64,000 nt of DNA from Ligustrum vulgare (GCA_963555705.1 OY743181.1:29640513-29704512), one strand, 5' to 3'. Shown: positions 49,990 to 62,558, counted from the stretch's first letter. Made by a program: numbers and translations. Notes: generated by a model not told the origin, from the letters alone.

Positions 49990-52128
49990 TGTAGCGACCA
50001 AGAATTTTTACGCGATTAATAATTATTTTAATAGAAAATCGTGTCGCTACTATTTCACCCATTTTTATTAAGTAACGCCGTGACGTATTCGTATAGCCAA
50101 GTCAAGAAATAATCGAGATCGTTCGATTTTAAATTAAATTCCGAATTTCTAAAAATATCTCCATTCTCTTGATTTAAAGTATATTAAGTCCAAGTACTTA
50201 ATTCAATGTTATCCCAATATTTATTTATACAAAAATTATTTTTATTATTGAAATTAAGAAAATATATGCAAGCATGATAGGTTCCATTATATATAATAAT
50301 TATGAGAATCTTAATTTAATAAATATGGAAAAGTATATGAATGAATTATATACTCCATTATATATAATCATGAAGAGCATAATATTTGTATAAATATGGA
50401 AAAGTATATGAATGAATTATATACTCCATTATATATAATCATGAAGAGCATAATATTTGTATAAATATGGAAAAGTATATGAATGATTGATAAGACTCCA
50501 TTATATGTAATCATGAAGAGCATAATATTTGTATAAATATGGAAAAGTATATGAATGAATTATATACTCCATTATATATAATCATGAAGAGCATATTATT
50601 TGTATAAATATGGAAAAGTATATGAATGGTGCTTTACTTTAAGAAAATGATGTGTTAAAATTAATAGAATTGAATGATTATGTTTACAATATGCCAACTT
50701 TATACATCTATTTAAACCCATCTCTTTTACACACAACTCTACACATATACACTTATTTCCAATCTCTTGACAAAATCCACAAGTAAGAGAAATTCAAGGT
50801 GGTCAAGAAAGTTTTGGTCCATTTACTACTACACTTCATTTTAATCTTTTAAAAAGTAAGTATATTTTATGTTTTTATGAAAGGTAAGTATGTTTTTATG
50901 AAAGGTAAATACACCTTATGTTTTTATGAAAAGTAAGTATGTTTTTATGACAAGTAAGTATATTTTATGTTTTTATGAAAAGTAAGTATGTTTTTATGAA
51001 AGGTAAATACACCTTATGTTTTTATGAAAAGTAAGTATGTTTTTATGACAAGTAAGTATATCTTATGTTTTTATGAAAAGTAAGTATGTTTTTATGAAAG
51101 GTAAATACACCTTATGTTTTTATGAAAAGTAAGTATGTTTTTATGACAAGTAAGTATATCTTATGTTTTTATGAAAAGTAAGTATGTTTTTATGAAAGGT
51201 AAATACACCTTATGTTTTTATGAAAAGTAAGTATGTTTTTATGACAAGTAAGTATATCTTATGTTTTTATGAAAAGTAAGTATGTTTTTATGAAAGGTAA
51301 ATACACCTTATGTTTTTATGAAAAGTAAGTATGTTTTTATGACAAGTAAGTATATCTTATATTTTTATGAAAAGTAAGTATGTTTTTAAGAAAGGTAAAT
51401 ACACCTTATGTTTTTATGAAAAGTAAGTATGTTTTTATGAAAGGTAAATACACCTTATGTTTTTATGAAAAGTAAGTATGTTTTTATGACAAGTAAGTAT
51501 ATCTTATGTTTTTATGAAAAGTAAGTATGTTTTTATGAAAGGTAAATATCTTATGTTTTTATGAAAAGTAAGTATGTTTTTATGAAAATTAGATATACCT
51601 TATGTTTTTATGAAAATGTTTGGATCATTGCTATGAAATCAATCTCACAAGATTGTTATGGGTTCCATATGATATGTTTATGATTATGCTAAGGGGACCG
51701 GAGTTTAGTAGCGCTACACATAAGAATTCTTGCCATTTAAGTTCGGTAAAATTCTTGTGTCTCCCTATATTTATGAGTATTTCGATCCTATCCTATGTTA
51801 TGATGAAAATGATCCATATGCTTTCAAAAGAAAATTTATGCTTGGTATACTTATTGGGATTTTATAAATCTCACTCTACGATATTTACCATTTTCAGATA
51901 ATTGAAGGTTCGAGGCGGTCAACATGGAAGTGGCAAAAGTGGTTAAGATTGATGAGATAATTATGTTGAACTTTATGTAAGAAAATTATGTTCTATTTAT
52001 ATTCACAAATAAAATTATGGGATTCTAATTATTCTTTTGAATAATTTTACATTACTATTTAAGTCTCGATAATATGATATGAGTCACTTTTAGTGGCACT
52101 CGAATGGTCAAGATTTCGGGTCGTCACA
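49990..52128 (+). repeat. Young Gypsy 3' LTR
   Basis: 2139 bp. Differences from the 5' LTR that I can see are at 50279 (T for G), about 51361 (A for G) and about 51636 (G for T). Confidence 0.93.
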
Positions 52129-52194
52129 GGGGGCCTTGACCCCCACCGAAGAAAAAAAAAATTAAAAATTTGAGTTCAAACTTTATTCTTCTTC

Positions 52195-52500
52195 CGTATT
52201 CAAGGCTCACAGGTTCAAGCTCACTGGGGAAAGAAATGCTGACCATGGCTATTGCCATTTTTGCCTCTATCATTGTGAAAGTTTGTCCAATACATATCCG
52301 AGGTCTCCACCCAAATGGGAAATATAATCCTTGTTTCTTCTATCCTTTTGACACTCCTTCACTAAATTTCTTTGGTTTGAACTCCATTGCATCCTCTCCC
52401 CAAATTTTGCGGTCATGATGTAATAAGACCGTTTGCAGTGAAATGTGAGTCTTGGCTAGGAGCAATAGTTTCCCCAGTCTCGTTCCTTCAGTGATCATAT
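52195..52500 (-). pseudogene. CYP72-type cytochrome P450 fragment (heme-binding end)
   Basis: The minus strand reads '[18 protein letters not shown]' and 'FSEGVSKG', then a stop, then 'FPFGWRPRICIGQTF' and 'EAKMAIAM'. These are the conserved region before the heme loop and the loop itself of CYP72 enzymes. The loop normally reads FGWGPRICIG; here the Gly is Arg. Only about 100 residues near the C-terminus remain, so it cannot encode an enzyme. It is probably a host fragment carried in or near a DNA transposon whose ends may be 43198 and 52620. Confidence 0.8.
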
Positions 52501-52620
52501 GGCCGAAAACAGAAGAGGAAAAATCTTTTGGAGCAATTGGGCCGAGTTTGTTGCCTTCTTCACTTGCATGGTTTTCGAAATTTTTGGCCCCTCTCACTCA
52601 AAATCCTAGTTCCGTCCCTG

Positions 52621-53047
52621 GGTCACGTGACCCCCCAATCTCAACCATAGATTTTATGACACCCACAACTTTTCAACCACACATCATCAGCTTTTATCAA
52701 AATCTACTAAAAATCTAATTTTGATTTACACTAAAAGGAACATAATTGATTAGTATTTGAATACGTTAATTGATTATTTACTGCGATATAATCTGTCAAT
52801 TTCTTTTGAATTATAACGTAGATCTTACTGAAAATAACTAATTAGTATATTTATGAGATTGCATATTATTTAGTACATTGTCTTTTGTGAATTTGAATTT
52901 TATCGTTATTTAACTTATTTTCGATCTTTTCCTAATTTTTTTTTTCCTGGGGCAGTCCGTATGGTCTACTGCAAATTGTGTCCCCTACTACAAAATGTCT
53001 GCGTCTACCACTGTTAGGCATCATTCAAATTTTAATGAATTGTATAC
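52621..53047. other. Unassigned AT-rich spacer
   Basis: No gene or repeat recognised. Confidence 0.5.
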
Positions 53048-53055
53048 ACATCGAT

Positions 53056-53772
53056 CTAGTGGTGACAAACGAGTCTAGCCGCTCGTCGGCTCGTCGATTT
53101 GGCTCTCGAAAACACGAGCCTAGGGTGGCTCGGCTCGTCATTATGGTTAGACGAGCGGCTTGTAGGCAGCTCTTTCCTGTGAGCCTAACGAGTCGGTGAG
53201 CCCGTAAAAAATAAAATAAAAAAAGGCCAACGATTGCTAAGCCCAAACAATCGGACCGTTGGCTTTGGCAGCCAACTGTCCAATTTATTTTATTTTTTAA
53301 TTTTTTTTCCTCATTTTTCATGATTCATCCTATAAATACCCCTTACATAATTACATACTTCAATCTCCCCAATTTTCATTTCAATCTCTCAATTTTTCAT
53401 CACATCTCTCAATTCTATCCATTTATTATGTATACAATTACACACACAATTTTCAATATTCATATCACCTATTACGCTACAATTACACACATTTCATTTT
53501 CTATTTCAAATCTTCCACATACAAAAGAATGGAACCTAGTTGTCGAAAATTTGTTAATGAATTGTTCGAAAAATATGCTAATCAAATGGTCAATTATTAT
53601 GAAAAGAGATGACTTGTGAAATGGAGATGGGGAAGAAAAAAAATTTAACGAGTCGGGAGCTCGTGGGCCAAATCGAGCTCGGCCTGGTCAAATGAGCCGA
53701 CTCGTCATTTTGACGAGCCGAGCACACCCAGCCAAGGGTCAAGCTGGCTCAGCTCGACCTATAGCCACCTTT
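53056..53772. mobile_element. hAT-type deletion derivative
   Basis: 8-bp flanks ACATCGAT (53048-53055) and ACATCGAC (53773-53780) match at seven of eight positions. The ends CTAGTGGTGAC and TAGCCACCTTT are imperfect inverted repeats. Subterminal GGCTCG/CGAGCC clusters at both sides are typical of plant hAT elements. Inside are a TATA-like 'cctataaatacccc' (53328) and a short start-like frame at 53529 ('MEPSCRKFVNELFEKYANQM') that may be the beginning of a lost transposase. Confidence 0.7.
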
Positions 53773-53992
53773 ACATCGACCAGATCCGGAAATCAAAATG
53801 CCCAACTATCAGATAATGATTTTTGTATTCACAAAATTATATAAGTTGTACATAAAAAACAATACAAATATAAATAACCATATTAATTCACCAAATACAC
53901 AATCTCAAGTGAAGGGGTGGGGGCGGGGGGGGGGTGGGGGAGTGATAAAATTTTCAAAGTGATAGAGGAATAGTAGTAATACTGTATAAATC

Positions 53993-54370
53993 TCAGCCCC
54001 TGCAACGAGTGATGGCGCTGCAACCACGGGTGTAGGGATTGGCCTGAGCACCGGGACGGCAGTTGTAGTAGGAGGCGCCGCGTCGAGAGCAGGGGACTCT
54101 GTTCTTCTGGAGCGCACCATAGCTGATGTAGCGGCGAGTGGCTAAGATACGCCTATTCGACTCCGAATCGAGCTGGAACTCGTCGTCGTCGGTGTTTGCA
54201 ATGCACTCGGCTATGGTCCCTTTGCAGCCGGATCTCATCATCGGCATCAACCACCCCACATCCGCCGCCGCGACTTCGCCACCAGCCGAAGCTTGGGAAA
54301 TCAGCAGAGATTCAATTATGCAGAGAGTAAAAATCATTGAAGTCAAACGTCTTCTTTCCATCATTTTCAT
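53993..54370 (-). CDS. RALF-like: RALF (rapid alkalinization factor) peptide precursor
   Basis: 125 residues, single exon, intact. RALFs are secreted Cys-rich peptides that bind FERONIA-type receptor kinases with LLG co-receptors. They raise apoplastic pH and control growth and immunity. Visible parts are a hydrophobic signal peptide (about 10-29), an acidic propeptide, the S1P protease site RRIL (73-76), and a mature peptide of about 49 residues beginning ATRRYISYGAL with the receptor-binding YISY (81-84). Four cysteines (94, 104, 117, 123) form two disulfides, and the RCRG end is as expected. All hallmark residues of the long-propeptide RALF class are present, so it is probably functional. 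It is the only intact ordinary host gene I see in the window, sitting between a hAT derivative and a solo LTR. Confidence 0.95.
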   Translation of the reverse strand: MKMMERRRLTSMIFTLCIIESLLISQASAGGEVAAADVGWLMPMMRSGCKGTIAECIANTDDDEFQLDSESNRRILATRRYISYGALQKNRVPCSRRGASYYNCRPGAQANPYTRGCSAITRCRG

Positions 54371-54548
54371 CAGTGTTGAAATGCAATCTTTGCTTGGTTT
54401 TTCGTCCAGTTTTTCACCTGGGTTTTTCTCAGACTTGTGATTGTGAGGTGTGGCTTTGTTTGATCCTCTCGCTGTCTGTATATCTGTACGTATAAATGTC
54501 TGAAGGGGACAAAGAGCAAATGCAAGTAGAGAGAATGGAGTTGAATTG

Positions 54549-54558
54549 TTAATATATA
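54549..54558 (-). promoter_or_regulatory. Likely TATA box of the RALF gene
   Basis: The minus strand reads TATATATTAA about 180 bases before the RALF start, leaving a plausible leader of roughly 150 bases. Confidence 0.5.
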
Positions 54559-54668
54559 GAATAGAATATAGATGAAATTTGATTGGGTACCGACGAATAT
54601 TTTTTTATTCATTTATTTAAATTGATCACTTTAGATTAGAAAATTGAAAAGGACCGTTGAAGTTGAGA

Positions 54669-54732
54669 TAGAACATTGATGATACTTTATGCACAACAAA
54701 TAGAACATTGATGATACTTTATGCACAACAAA
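54669..54732. repeat. 32-bp tandem duplication upstream of RALF
   Basis: 'agaacattgatgatacttta' and its continuation occur twice in direct succession, without visible differences. This lies about 300 bases upstream of the RALF start. Confidence 0.9.
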
Positions 54733-54972
54733 TTCTCTATTTTAATTATTTTAAAGTATTTTTCTTAAATTTAACTTACGTGATTATGATCTGTAGAGTC
54801 GTAGAGATCAAATCTTATGGCAGCAACACACTAATTTTGCTTCATGCTTGGGCTACAATCAACTGTGTATATATATATATAGCATATAATATTTGGTTAT
54901 AACAAAAGTAAAAAGTCTGACGCCAAAAAAGGATTCCAAAAAATATCAAGCAAAAGAATTTGTAAAATTTAT

Positions 54973-56489
54973 TGATAAATGTATTTTATAAACTTATTTA
55001 TATGTCAATATTAGGATATTTTATTATTTTTAGAATTAACTTCTACTTAAGTTGTGTTTATTCATTATTATTTCAGATTTTATTCCAAAAGCAAGAGTAT
55101 GAAGCAATAAAGAAAAATAAAGGGAAATTGGACGACATAGAAAACTAAATTCCATAAATTGGGAGTTGATGAAGTCAACCGGAAAGTAAAGTGAAGCTAA
55201 AGTGGAAGAATGCCGAGTTTGAGGTTTGAATTGAAGAAATCAATGGAAGAAATGAGTTAAATGAGAAGATTCTAAATTATGAGGACCTGAGTGCTCAAAT
55301 CAAAAGATGAAGGGCTTGAATAGCAAATAAAGAGTGGGGACCAACTTAAATTGGCCAGAAAGTAGAAAATTGCATGGAATGGATTGAGCCATGCGGCCGC
55401 ACAACTTTTCACTTTGCAGTCGTGCTATAATGGAAAAAGGTGAACTGTGTGGCATGTATCCGTTTGGGTCGACTGTGAGCTTTTTATGCGGGGTTTTGAC
55501 AAATTTCTTGTCCTATTCTACCATGTTTCTTCTTAACATATATATACAACATATGAGGTACAAATTGAGGACCTTTGCTCAGCCTCCTAAGTGAGATTAT
55601 TAGCACTTTTAAATTCAATTCTTGGGAGATCATTCAAGGCAAAAGGTGTGAGATTAGAATATTGACAACGTGGAATCAACTCTTGGTGCAAGATTTCTTT
55701 TCTTCTTGTTAATTCTATAAACTCAATCATCTTTTCTCATTTTTACTGCATTTATTATATCTTCGTGATGTGTAACTAAATTTATAAGTTGGGATGAACG
55801 ATATAGTCTAGTTTGATTTTATTAATTCCAAATTTCAAGTTTTGCGTATATGTTATATGTGTTGATTTATTATTGTATTTAATACTTGAATTAATTGATC
55901 ACTAATTCATGGAAGTTGTGGTTTGCTTTCATAATTCGAGGGGTGAGTTAGCAAATTACACCTTGGTAATAAATATGGCAATTTCAACAAAATAATGGAC
56001 ATATGAATTTGTAGTTGTATGCCATAAATTGTGAATTCCTATGAGATTTTATGCATCTAGCTAAGGGATAATTCTTACCTTCTATAGAGATATATGGTTA
56101 ACTTAGTTAAATATAATTGATTTAAATTCGATACATGAATTTCAATATACATTCATGAATTCGATCGAAAACATATATAGGAATAAAACTTGAGGAATAG
56201 AATTAACATTATTGGCTATGGTGAAATCATGAATCACAACGCTTTTCAATCACTTTAGAACAAATCAACTTTCCTCTTTTCTTCTTTCTTACATTAATTT
56301 AGATTTAGTTCGCATTAGTTTAGAATACCAATCAACATTCGTTTTTTCAAATAAAGTTAGATTTAATATATTTCGGTACTTAACTACAATCCTTGTGGGA
56401 AAGATAATCTGGACTCTCTTGTCCATTATATTACTTGTCACGGTCCGTACACTTGCGGTGTATTTTACATCTGCAAAAATAAGTGAACA
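54973..56489 (+). mobile_element. Solo LTR, Athila-like
   Basis: 1517 bp, starts TGATAAATGTATTTTATAAA and ends AAGTGAACA, flanked by TTTAT on both sides (54968-54972, 56490-56494). The style matches the Athila LTRs, including the '...acttgcggtgtattttac' end region (compare 23250). No interior. Confidence 0.88.
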
Positions 56490-56525
56490 TTTATCCAACT
56501 AGCTAGAGATAGAAGACCACAAAAG

Positions 56526-57267
56526 ATGTCTAACTATACCATAATCTATGCTAGTAACCAGGAACTAGTTAAAAAGGAATCCAATACTTATGAGGTGTCT
56601 ATGAAAAGTAAAAATTGTAAGGAATGGATGAGTGTCATGAGAAACGAGATGAATTTTCTCAATAAGAATCAAACTTGGGAATTAGTGCCTAAATCTAAGG
56701 ATAAATCAATTGTGGGATATAAGTGGGTTTACAAGGTGAAAAAGAGAACTACGGAGAGAGAACATGTGAGATACTAAGCTAGGTTGGTAGTCAAGGGTTA
56801 CACTCAGAAGGAAGGAGTGGATTATAATAAGATTTTCGGCCTTGTTTTTAAGTATACCACTATTAGATTATCCTTGCTTTTATTGCTCACTTTGACTGGG
56901 AACTTGCATAACTTGATGTGATTTTATTTTATTTTATTTATTTATTTTGCATGATGATCTTGACTGGAAAATCTTTAGGTATGAACCTAGAAGTTTTGAA
57001 TAGAAAGAAAATATGATCATGTGTATTTTCTTTAAAAAAAATTATATGGTTTAAAGCAGTCTCCTAGGGGTATAAGAAATCTGATTCTTATGTTCTCTCA
57101 ACTGGTTTCTAATGAGTGAGTTTTATCATTGTTTGTACCATCATCACCAGTACAAATGAATATTGTCTGTATTTATTACTGTATGTGGATGGCATGCTAC
57201 TGATTGTTTCTAACATAAAATGTAAAACAAAGTTAAGTGCTTAAGTAAGAATTTGACATGAAAGACC
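56526..57267 (+). pseudogene. Copia pol remnant: first part of reverse transcriptase
   Basis: 'CKEWMSVMRNEMNFLNKNQT' and 'WELVPKSKDKSIVGYKWVYK' are the start of a Copia RT. A stop follows at 56775, with legible pieces in shifted frames after it. The catalytic YVDD motif appears as YVDG near 57180, and 'EFDMKDLG' lies at the insertion point of the solo LTR. It continues at 61501. Non-functional. Confidence 0.9.
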
Positions 57268-59860
57268 TTGGGTATAACAACCCGAAAATTTTGTACCTTA
57301 GTTCATTTATTGAGGGAGTCAGAATCAAGTATTTTCTTAGAAAAGAGCCAATTTCACGTTTCATATGATAAGAAAGTATAGAAATTATAAGAAAATGGGA
57401 TAAATTGACCTTTATTGTAATTATTGGAGACTAAGTTGGAATAAAAAAAACTTATATATGAGGTTTGAGCTTAATCGAATTGAATGTCATGGTTGAGGAC
57501 TAGGCTAGAAATTTTAGAAATTCCTATTAATTACACTTTTGTCATTATGATGAACACGACTTTGGGATCTTTTGTGGATTATGTAGTTATCTTTAGCCAT
57601 TGTAAGTTATACCATTTTATAGCTCATAATGAGATCTAAGTATTGATATCAAGTTTGATCACATTTGAGTTCGGGAAGTGCCTAAAAAGTCAAGGTAAAG
57701 TAGTATGTGAAAAGTAGTTAGGATGCTGAAAATCCTCAAAATTTTTCAAAGTAAAATTGGTGGTCAAGCAGCCATTTTTGGACGTGTAAAACGGGCGGTA
57801 TAATGATTCGTTTTCTTTGCATGTGTAATCGTATGAAGCTTGAAGTGTGAACTTTACAACGATATAATGATTGGGCAAAACAGAGCTCGTCTTGACCTTC
57901 AAAAATTGACTTGAAGGTGGCAATTTAAGATGGAAAAACCTAGAAATTTTATTAATAAAATAATGGGAAAATGGACACTTGGCATTCTCATATTATTACT
58001 TTAAGGGCATGTTTGGCACATCAATTTATTTTGGTCAGAAGTAATTATTTACCAAAAGTTTTAGTGTTTGTATGATAGAAAAGAAACCTTTGAGGACTTA
58101 GTTTCAATTTATAAGGTCCAAATTACATATGATAAGAAGTATGGGGGTTTATTTGATATATCCACTATATATATACACCTAATTAGATTAACTTTAGCCC
58201 CAATTCTTCTTTTTTCTCGATGGAGACAAGAGAGAACCTGAGAGAGAAGCTACTGGACAAAAAATGGGGAAGAAGATGGAAGAAGGGAAAATTTTATGCT
58301 GGACGAGACTACCAGAAGCCTGGACAGAGGCTTAATGAGAAGCTTCTAGTAACCTTTCACAGTTATGGATAGATTGTTCTAAACTGCAAAATCCTCATTT
58401 TTGGATGGATTTTCTAGGTAAAACTTGGACTAAGAAGTAAGATTTTAGTATATTAAAGTTACTCTAACACTTGGTTAAATGATTGTAGGTGTATTGACTC
58501 AAAATCATTTTATCTAAGTTAGATGTGAGTGAAACTTGATTTGTGTAATATTGTGTTAAGTTTTTCATATAGTGTTGGAGTATTATTCTTAAATTACAGA
58601 ATTTAATATGTTCTTTATTGATTATGTTGATTTTCTAAACTATGTTTCAAGATTTAATGTTAAGAATATAAATATCTTCTAAGTGTTTGATAAAATGTGT
58701 GAGTAAAGCATTAATGTGTTTATTTGCAATTTTCTTTATGTCAAGGTTAATTCCTCCAGTAAGGTAACACTCTTGACTTATTAGAGTTATATGTTTGTGA
58801 TAATTTAATATCAAATGTTGATTTTCATGTTGTTCCTTTTCACTTGATCCTTATCTAAAGAAATTTTTTAGTTCAACAGCTTATGTTACTTTTGGAATCT
58901 AAAGAACTATTGCAATGTTTTTGTATTTTATCTAATTGCATGTTGAATTTTTTATTTCTATAATGGTTATCTTCATCAATACAACATTGCATGTGTATAA
59001 AATGAAGTAAAACAAGCTCTAAACTTCAAAAGTTACTTAAATTGCCTTAATCTAGCATTTTTCAGATTCTTGAATAATGTTACTTGCATATTTTAAAGTT
59101 TTTTTCAGATTCTTGAACTCTTGAATATTGTTACTCGCATATTTTAAAGTTATTTTCAGATTCTCGAAATAATTTATATAGAGTATTTTAAAGTAATTTT
59201 TCAGATTCTTAAATAATGTTGATTTGACACTTTAAAGAAATTTTTTAGATTTTTGAATGATGATATTTGGTTAATTTAAATTTAAATTTAGATTCTTAAA
59301 TGAAGATAATTGAGTATTTTAAAGTTATTTTTAGACTTTGGATGAATTCATAAGCATTTTGTTACAATTACATCTTTAAGTAGATGTGTCAAAGTTTAAC
59401 TTCAGATTTTTTATATTAATTCCAGCAACTTGTAAGTTCATTGATCTTTGTAACATGTCTAAACTTAAGTTTGCTTTTATTCACTTTGAATTTAGCAAGC
59501 TTTCCCCCATTGAATGTAGTTGCTCTTTAATTATGTGTAGCACGTGTGAGTTTAACTGATATACTTAGTAGTTAAAGCTCCTATTAATTTAAGATCAAAG
59601 AATTCTATCTTGCATGCAAAGACTTGAGCAAGATTAACGTGCTTTCATGTTAAACAAGCAATGTAAATGAAAGTTTTAACTTCATAAGCATAAGATGTTG
59701 ATATATAACTCTCATGCAAAATGTATTCATGCTTCACTCTCTAAGCATGCAGTTAGGTTCAAAAGTATACCTAAGAATGTGCATGAACAAGAATAGAACT
59801 CCAAGATGTTAAGTATTCACCAGTTTGGGATTTTAGATGTCCAATGGGATAATTCCCGTA

Positions 59861-60055
59861 TTGTGTCGGAAGGGTACCAGAATTGTACCGGAAGGGTACT
59901 ATATTTGTGCCAGAAGGGTATAGGATCTTATATTTATCAGAATTGTACCAGAAGGGTACTAGATTTGTGCTGAAGGGTATCAGATCTTATATTTATCAGA
60001 ATTGTACCGGAAGGGTACTAGATTTGTGCCGGAAGGGTATCAAATCTTATATTGA
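59861..60055 (+). repeat. Tandem repeat, 'GTACCGGAAGGGTAC' family
   Basis: Short units alternating 'gtaccggaagggtact' and 'gtgccggaagggtat' are joined by 'cttatatttatcagaatt'. About three higher-order copies of roughly 60 bp. Confidence 0.9.
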
Positions 60056-60208
60056 GCGCTTTGTGAATACTTACTCTTAGGGTAGATGCCCAAAGAAATT
60101 AATAAATGAAGTTATAGAGTCCATGCATTACATCATGACATGCATATCCTTTTAATTACATTGTGTAAAAGAATGTTAGGTAACATGTGAATTTAAGTAT
60201 TCTTATGT

Positions 60209-60620
60209 TGAGATTTCGTGAGACAAGATGTTTTATATGGTAAAAGGTACTTGAGATGATTCCGAACAGATTTATGTGAATTACTTATTCTCCTCAAAGT
60301 TAAGAGGTATAGTGTAATTTGAGAATGATATGTAATATGCGAATTCAAATATTCTTATATTGAGATTTCATGAGACAAGATGTTTTATATGGTAAAAGAT
60401 ACTTGAGATGATTTTCTATCAGATTTATGTGAATTACTTATTCTCCTCAGAGTTAAGAGGTAGAGTGTAATTTGAGAATGATATGTAATATGCGAATTCA
60501 AGTATTCTTATTTTGAGATTTCATGAGACAAGATGTTTTATATGATAAAAGATACTTAAGATGATTCTGGACAAATTTATGTGAATTACTTATTCTCCTC
60601 AAAGTTAAGAGGTAAAATGT
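60209..60620 (+). repeat. ~153-bp tandem repeat, nearly three copies
   Basis: 'tgagatttcatgagacaaga' and its continuation start at 60209, 60361 and 60514. Each copy is followed by 'ttattctcctcaaagttaag'. Confidence 0.92.
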
Positions 60621-61500
60621 ATGATATATATTCATTCTGAAGTAAGTGAAAGTTTGACAAGAAAATATTGAGAATGATGTAAACTTATATGACTTTATAC
60701 ACTTTATGTTAAAATTAACCTCTTATTATGTATATCAAATTTTATTCACTGGACCATGTGGTTCATAGTTGTTTCATATCCCTTTTTACAGGCAATGGAG
60801 CATTAGTTTTTGTATATTGGATTCCCTATGGAGGATGCCGACCGAGAATGAAGAGTACTTATTGGTAACCAAAAGAGAGGAAATATTAAGCCTTTTGTAT
60901 TTAAAACTATTTTAGAATGAAATTTTATTCTTTTAGTATTTAAGAATTAAATATTATTTGTGGCTCGAATTTGAGATGTATAAATAGATTCTTATAAAAA
61001 GAAATGGGCATTGTATTTTAAAATTTCACTTGATGTTTAAATATTATTTTTATGAAGTATTGAAATTGTTTTAATATTGTTGTTGTGAAAATGATAAAAT
61101 TAAAGTAGGAATGATGATCCTAAATATTTAACGGGGTAAACTCATTGTTTAGAAAATTTTTAAATGGTTCTAAACAAGTTTAGAAAGAGTTTTTAGCAAA
61201 TATATTAATTATGTCCCGTTTCTGAAAGTACGCTATTAGTAGCCTCTTGCAGCTATGTTTTCAGTACAGTGTTAGACTATTAGGAGCCTCCTCCAGCTAT
61301 ATTTTCTATACAGTGTTAGACTATTAGAAGCCTCCTGCAGCTTGGTTTCTAATCTAGTGCAAGGCTATTAGAAACGTTCTGAAATCTGTTTTCTCTTTTG
61401 AAAGGCAACTGAATAAGTAAAGAGTTTATGTGTAAATTTCAATGTATAAATAGTGTCTATGTAAAAAAAAAAAAATCATGAAAATTTTGGGGTCGTGACA

Positions 61501-62462
61501 TTGGGCATGCTAGAAGAATTCTAGGCGTGGAAATAGATAGAAATATGTTTGATTCTTGCTTGTTTGTGCATCAAACTCCTTATGTGCACAAAGTATTGAA
61601 GAAGTTTGGTGTGATTAATTATAAGCCTACTTCTGTGCATTTTGATAATCACTTTATTTATCTAAATAACAATCATTGACTAGTGAATAAGCCCTTTTGG
61701 AATAAATATTTAGCCGATCGTGAACCTTCTAGTACTGTTTTATCGACGTAATTTCATAGTCATTCAGTCTCAATGCTACATGAAGAACATAAGCAAGATG
61801 ATGGAACGAGAAGAAAAGAAGTTGATTACATGTGTGGTATTTCATATTCTAATATGATTGGTTCTGTAATGTACTTGATGGTATGCAGTAGGCATGATTT
61901 GACATTTGCTGTTAGTACCTTGAGTAGATACATGTCTAATATTGGTCCTACCCATTGAAAAACTTCAAAATGGTTTCTTAGGTATTTAAAGGGTACTTGT
62001 GATGTAAGTTTAGCTTATAAGGGTGTTTTCAGTGATGTGAAACTTAAGGGTTTTATAGATACATATTACAGTGAAGATATAGATAATAGAAAATGTACTA
62101 CTTCTTATGTGTTTACTTTATGTGATTAATGTGTCAGTTGGGAATCTCAACTGCAACAGATCATTGTTCTTTCCACCAGTGAAGTTGAATACATAACAAC
62201 CACTAAAACCTTTGAAGAATCTTTGTGGATTAAATTTTTACATAGTGAAATAGGTGCTTTAAATGATAACGTGACTATATGTTCTTATCGCCAATCTTCT
62301 ATTCATTTATGTAAGAGTTATGTATACATTGTTTTTCAAGATGAGATTAAACTTGAGAAAGTGCATTTTGACTATAACTCTGCAGATATGAGCACGAAAG
62401 TGCTTACCTTGGTAAAGTTTAGAAGTTTTCTTACATTTCTAATAATCCGTGCAGGTATGTAA
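61501..62462 (+). pseudogene. Copia pol remnant: end of RT and RNase H
   Basis: 'RRILGVEIDRNMFDSCLFV' continues the RT of 56526-57267. Then comes 'GSVMYLMVCSRHDLTFAVS', the start of the Copia RNase H region, and 'VLSTSEVEYI' near 62175. Stops at 61956 and 62127 break it. The end, 'LTLVKFRSFLTFL', matches the usual Copia C-terminus. Confidence 0.88.
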
Positions 62463-62558
62463 AGTTCAAATTCTTTTGGAACTTCAGCTTGGAAATTACT
62501 ATTACTAAGCATGTTTGTTTTGGTCTTTATTGACTTTTTTTATACCAATGTGGAGTTT

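Larger units (their letters stand above)
43269..52128 (+). mobile_element. Young non-autonomous Gypsy (Tekay-like) LTR retrotransposon carrying an antisense LOG cassette
   Basis: LTRs 43269-45407 and 49990-52128 are both exactly 2139 bp. I count about three differences between them, so insertion was very recent. The target duplication is GGGGG on both sides (43264-43268, 52129-52133). The primer site TTGGTATCAGAG (45409) and the purine tract AAGGGGG (49977-49983) place it on the plus strand. The 4.6-kb interior has no working gag-pol. It holds eroded sequence homologous to the Tekay element, the LOG cassette on the opposite strand (47240-49400), and a chromodomain remnant. Despite lacking pol it moved recently, so it must have used a partner's proteins. 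A solo LTR of the family is at 10491-12608. Confidence 0.92.
57273..61500 (+). mobile_element. Very long (4.2-kb) Gypsy-type solo LTR inside the Copia remnant
   Basis: Begins TATAACAACCCGAAAATTTT (TG mutated to TA) and ends TTTTGGGGTCGTGACA. It is flanked by TTGGG on both sides (57268-57272 and 61501-61505). The Copia RT reading resumes exactly after it. No pol or gag coding inside. It contains several internal repeat families. The length fits the long LTRs of some Tekay/Del elements. A non-coding complete element cannot be wholly excluded, but I find no internal LTR pair. Confidence 0.8.
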
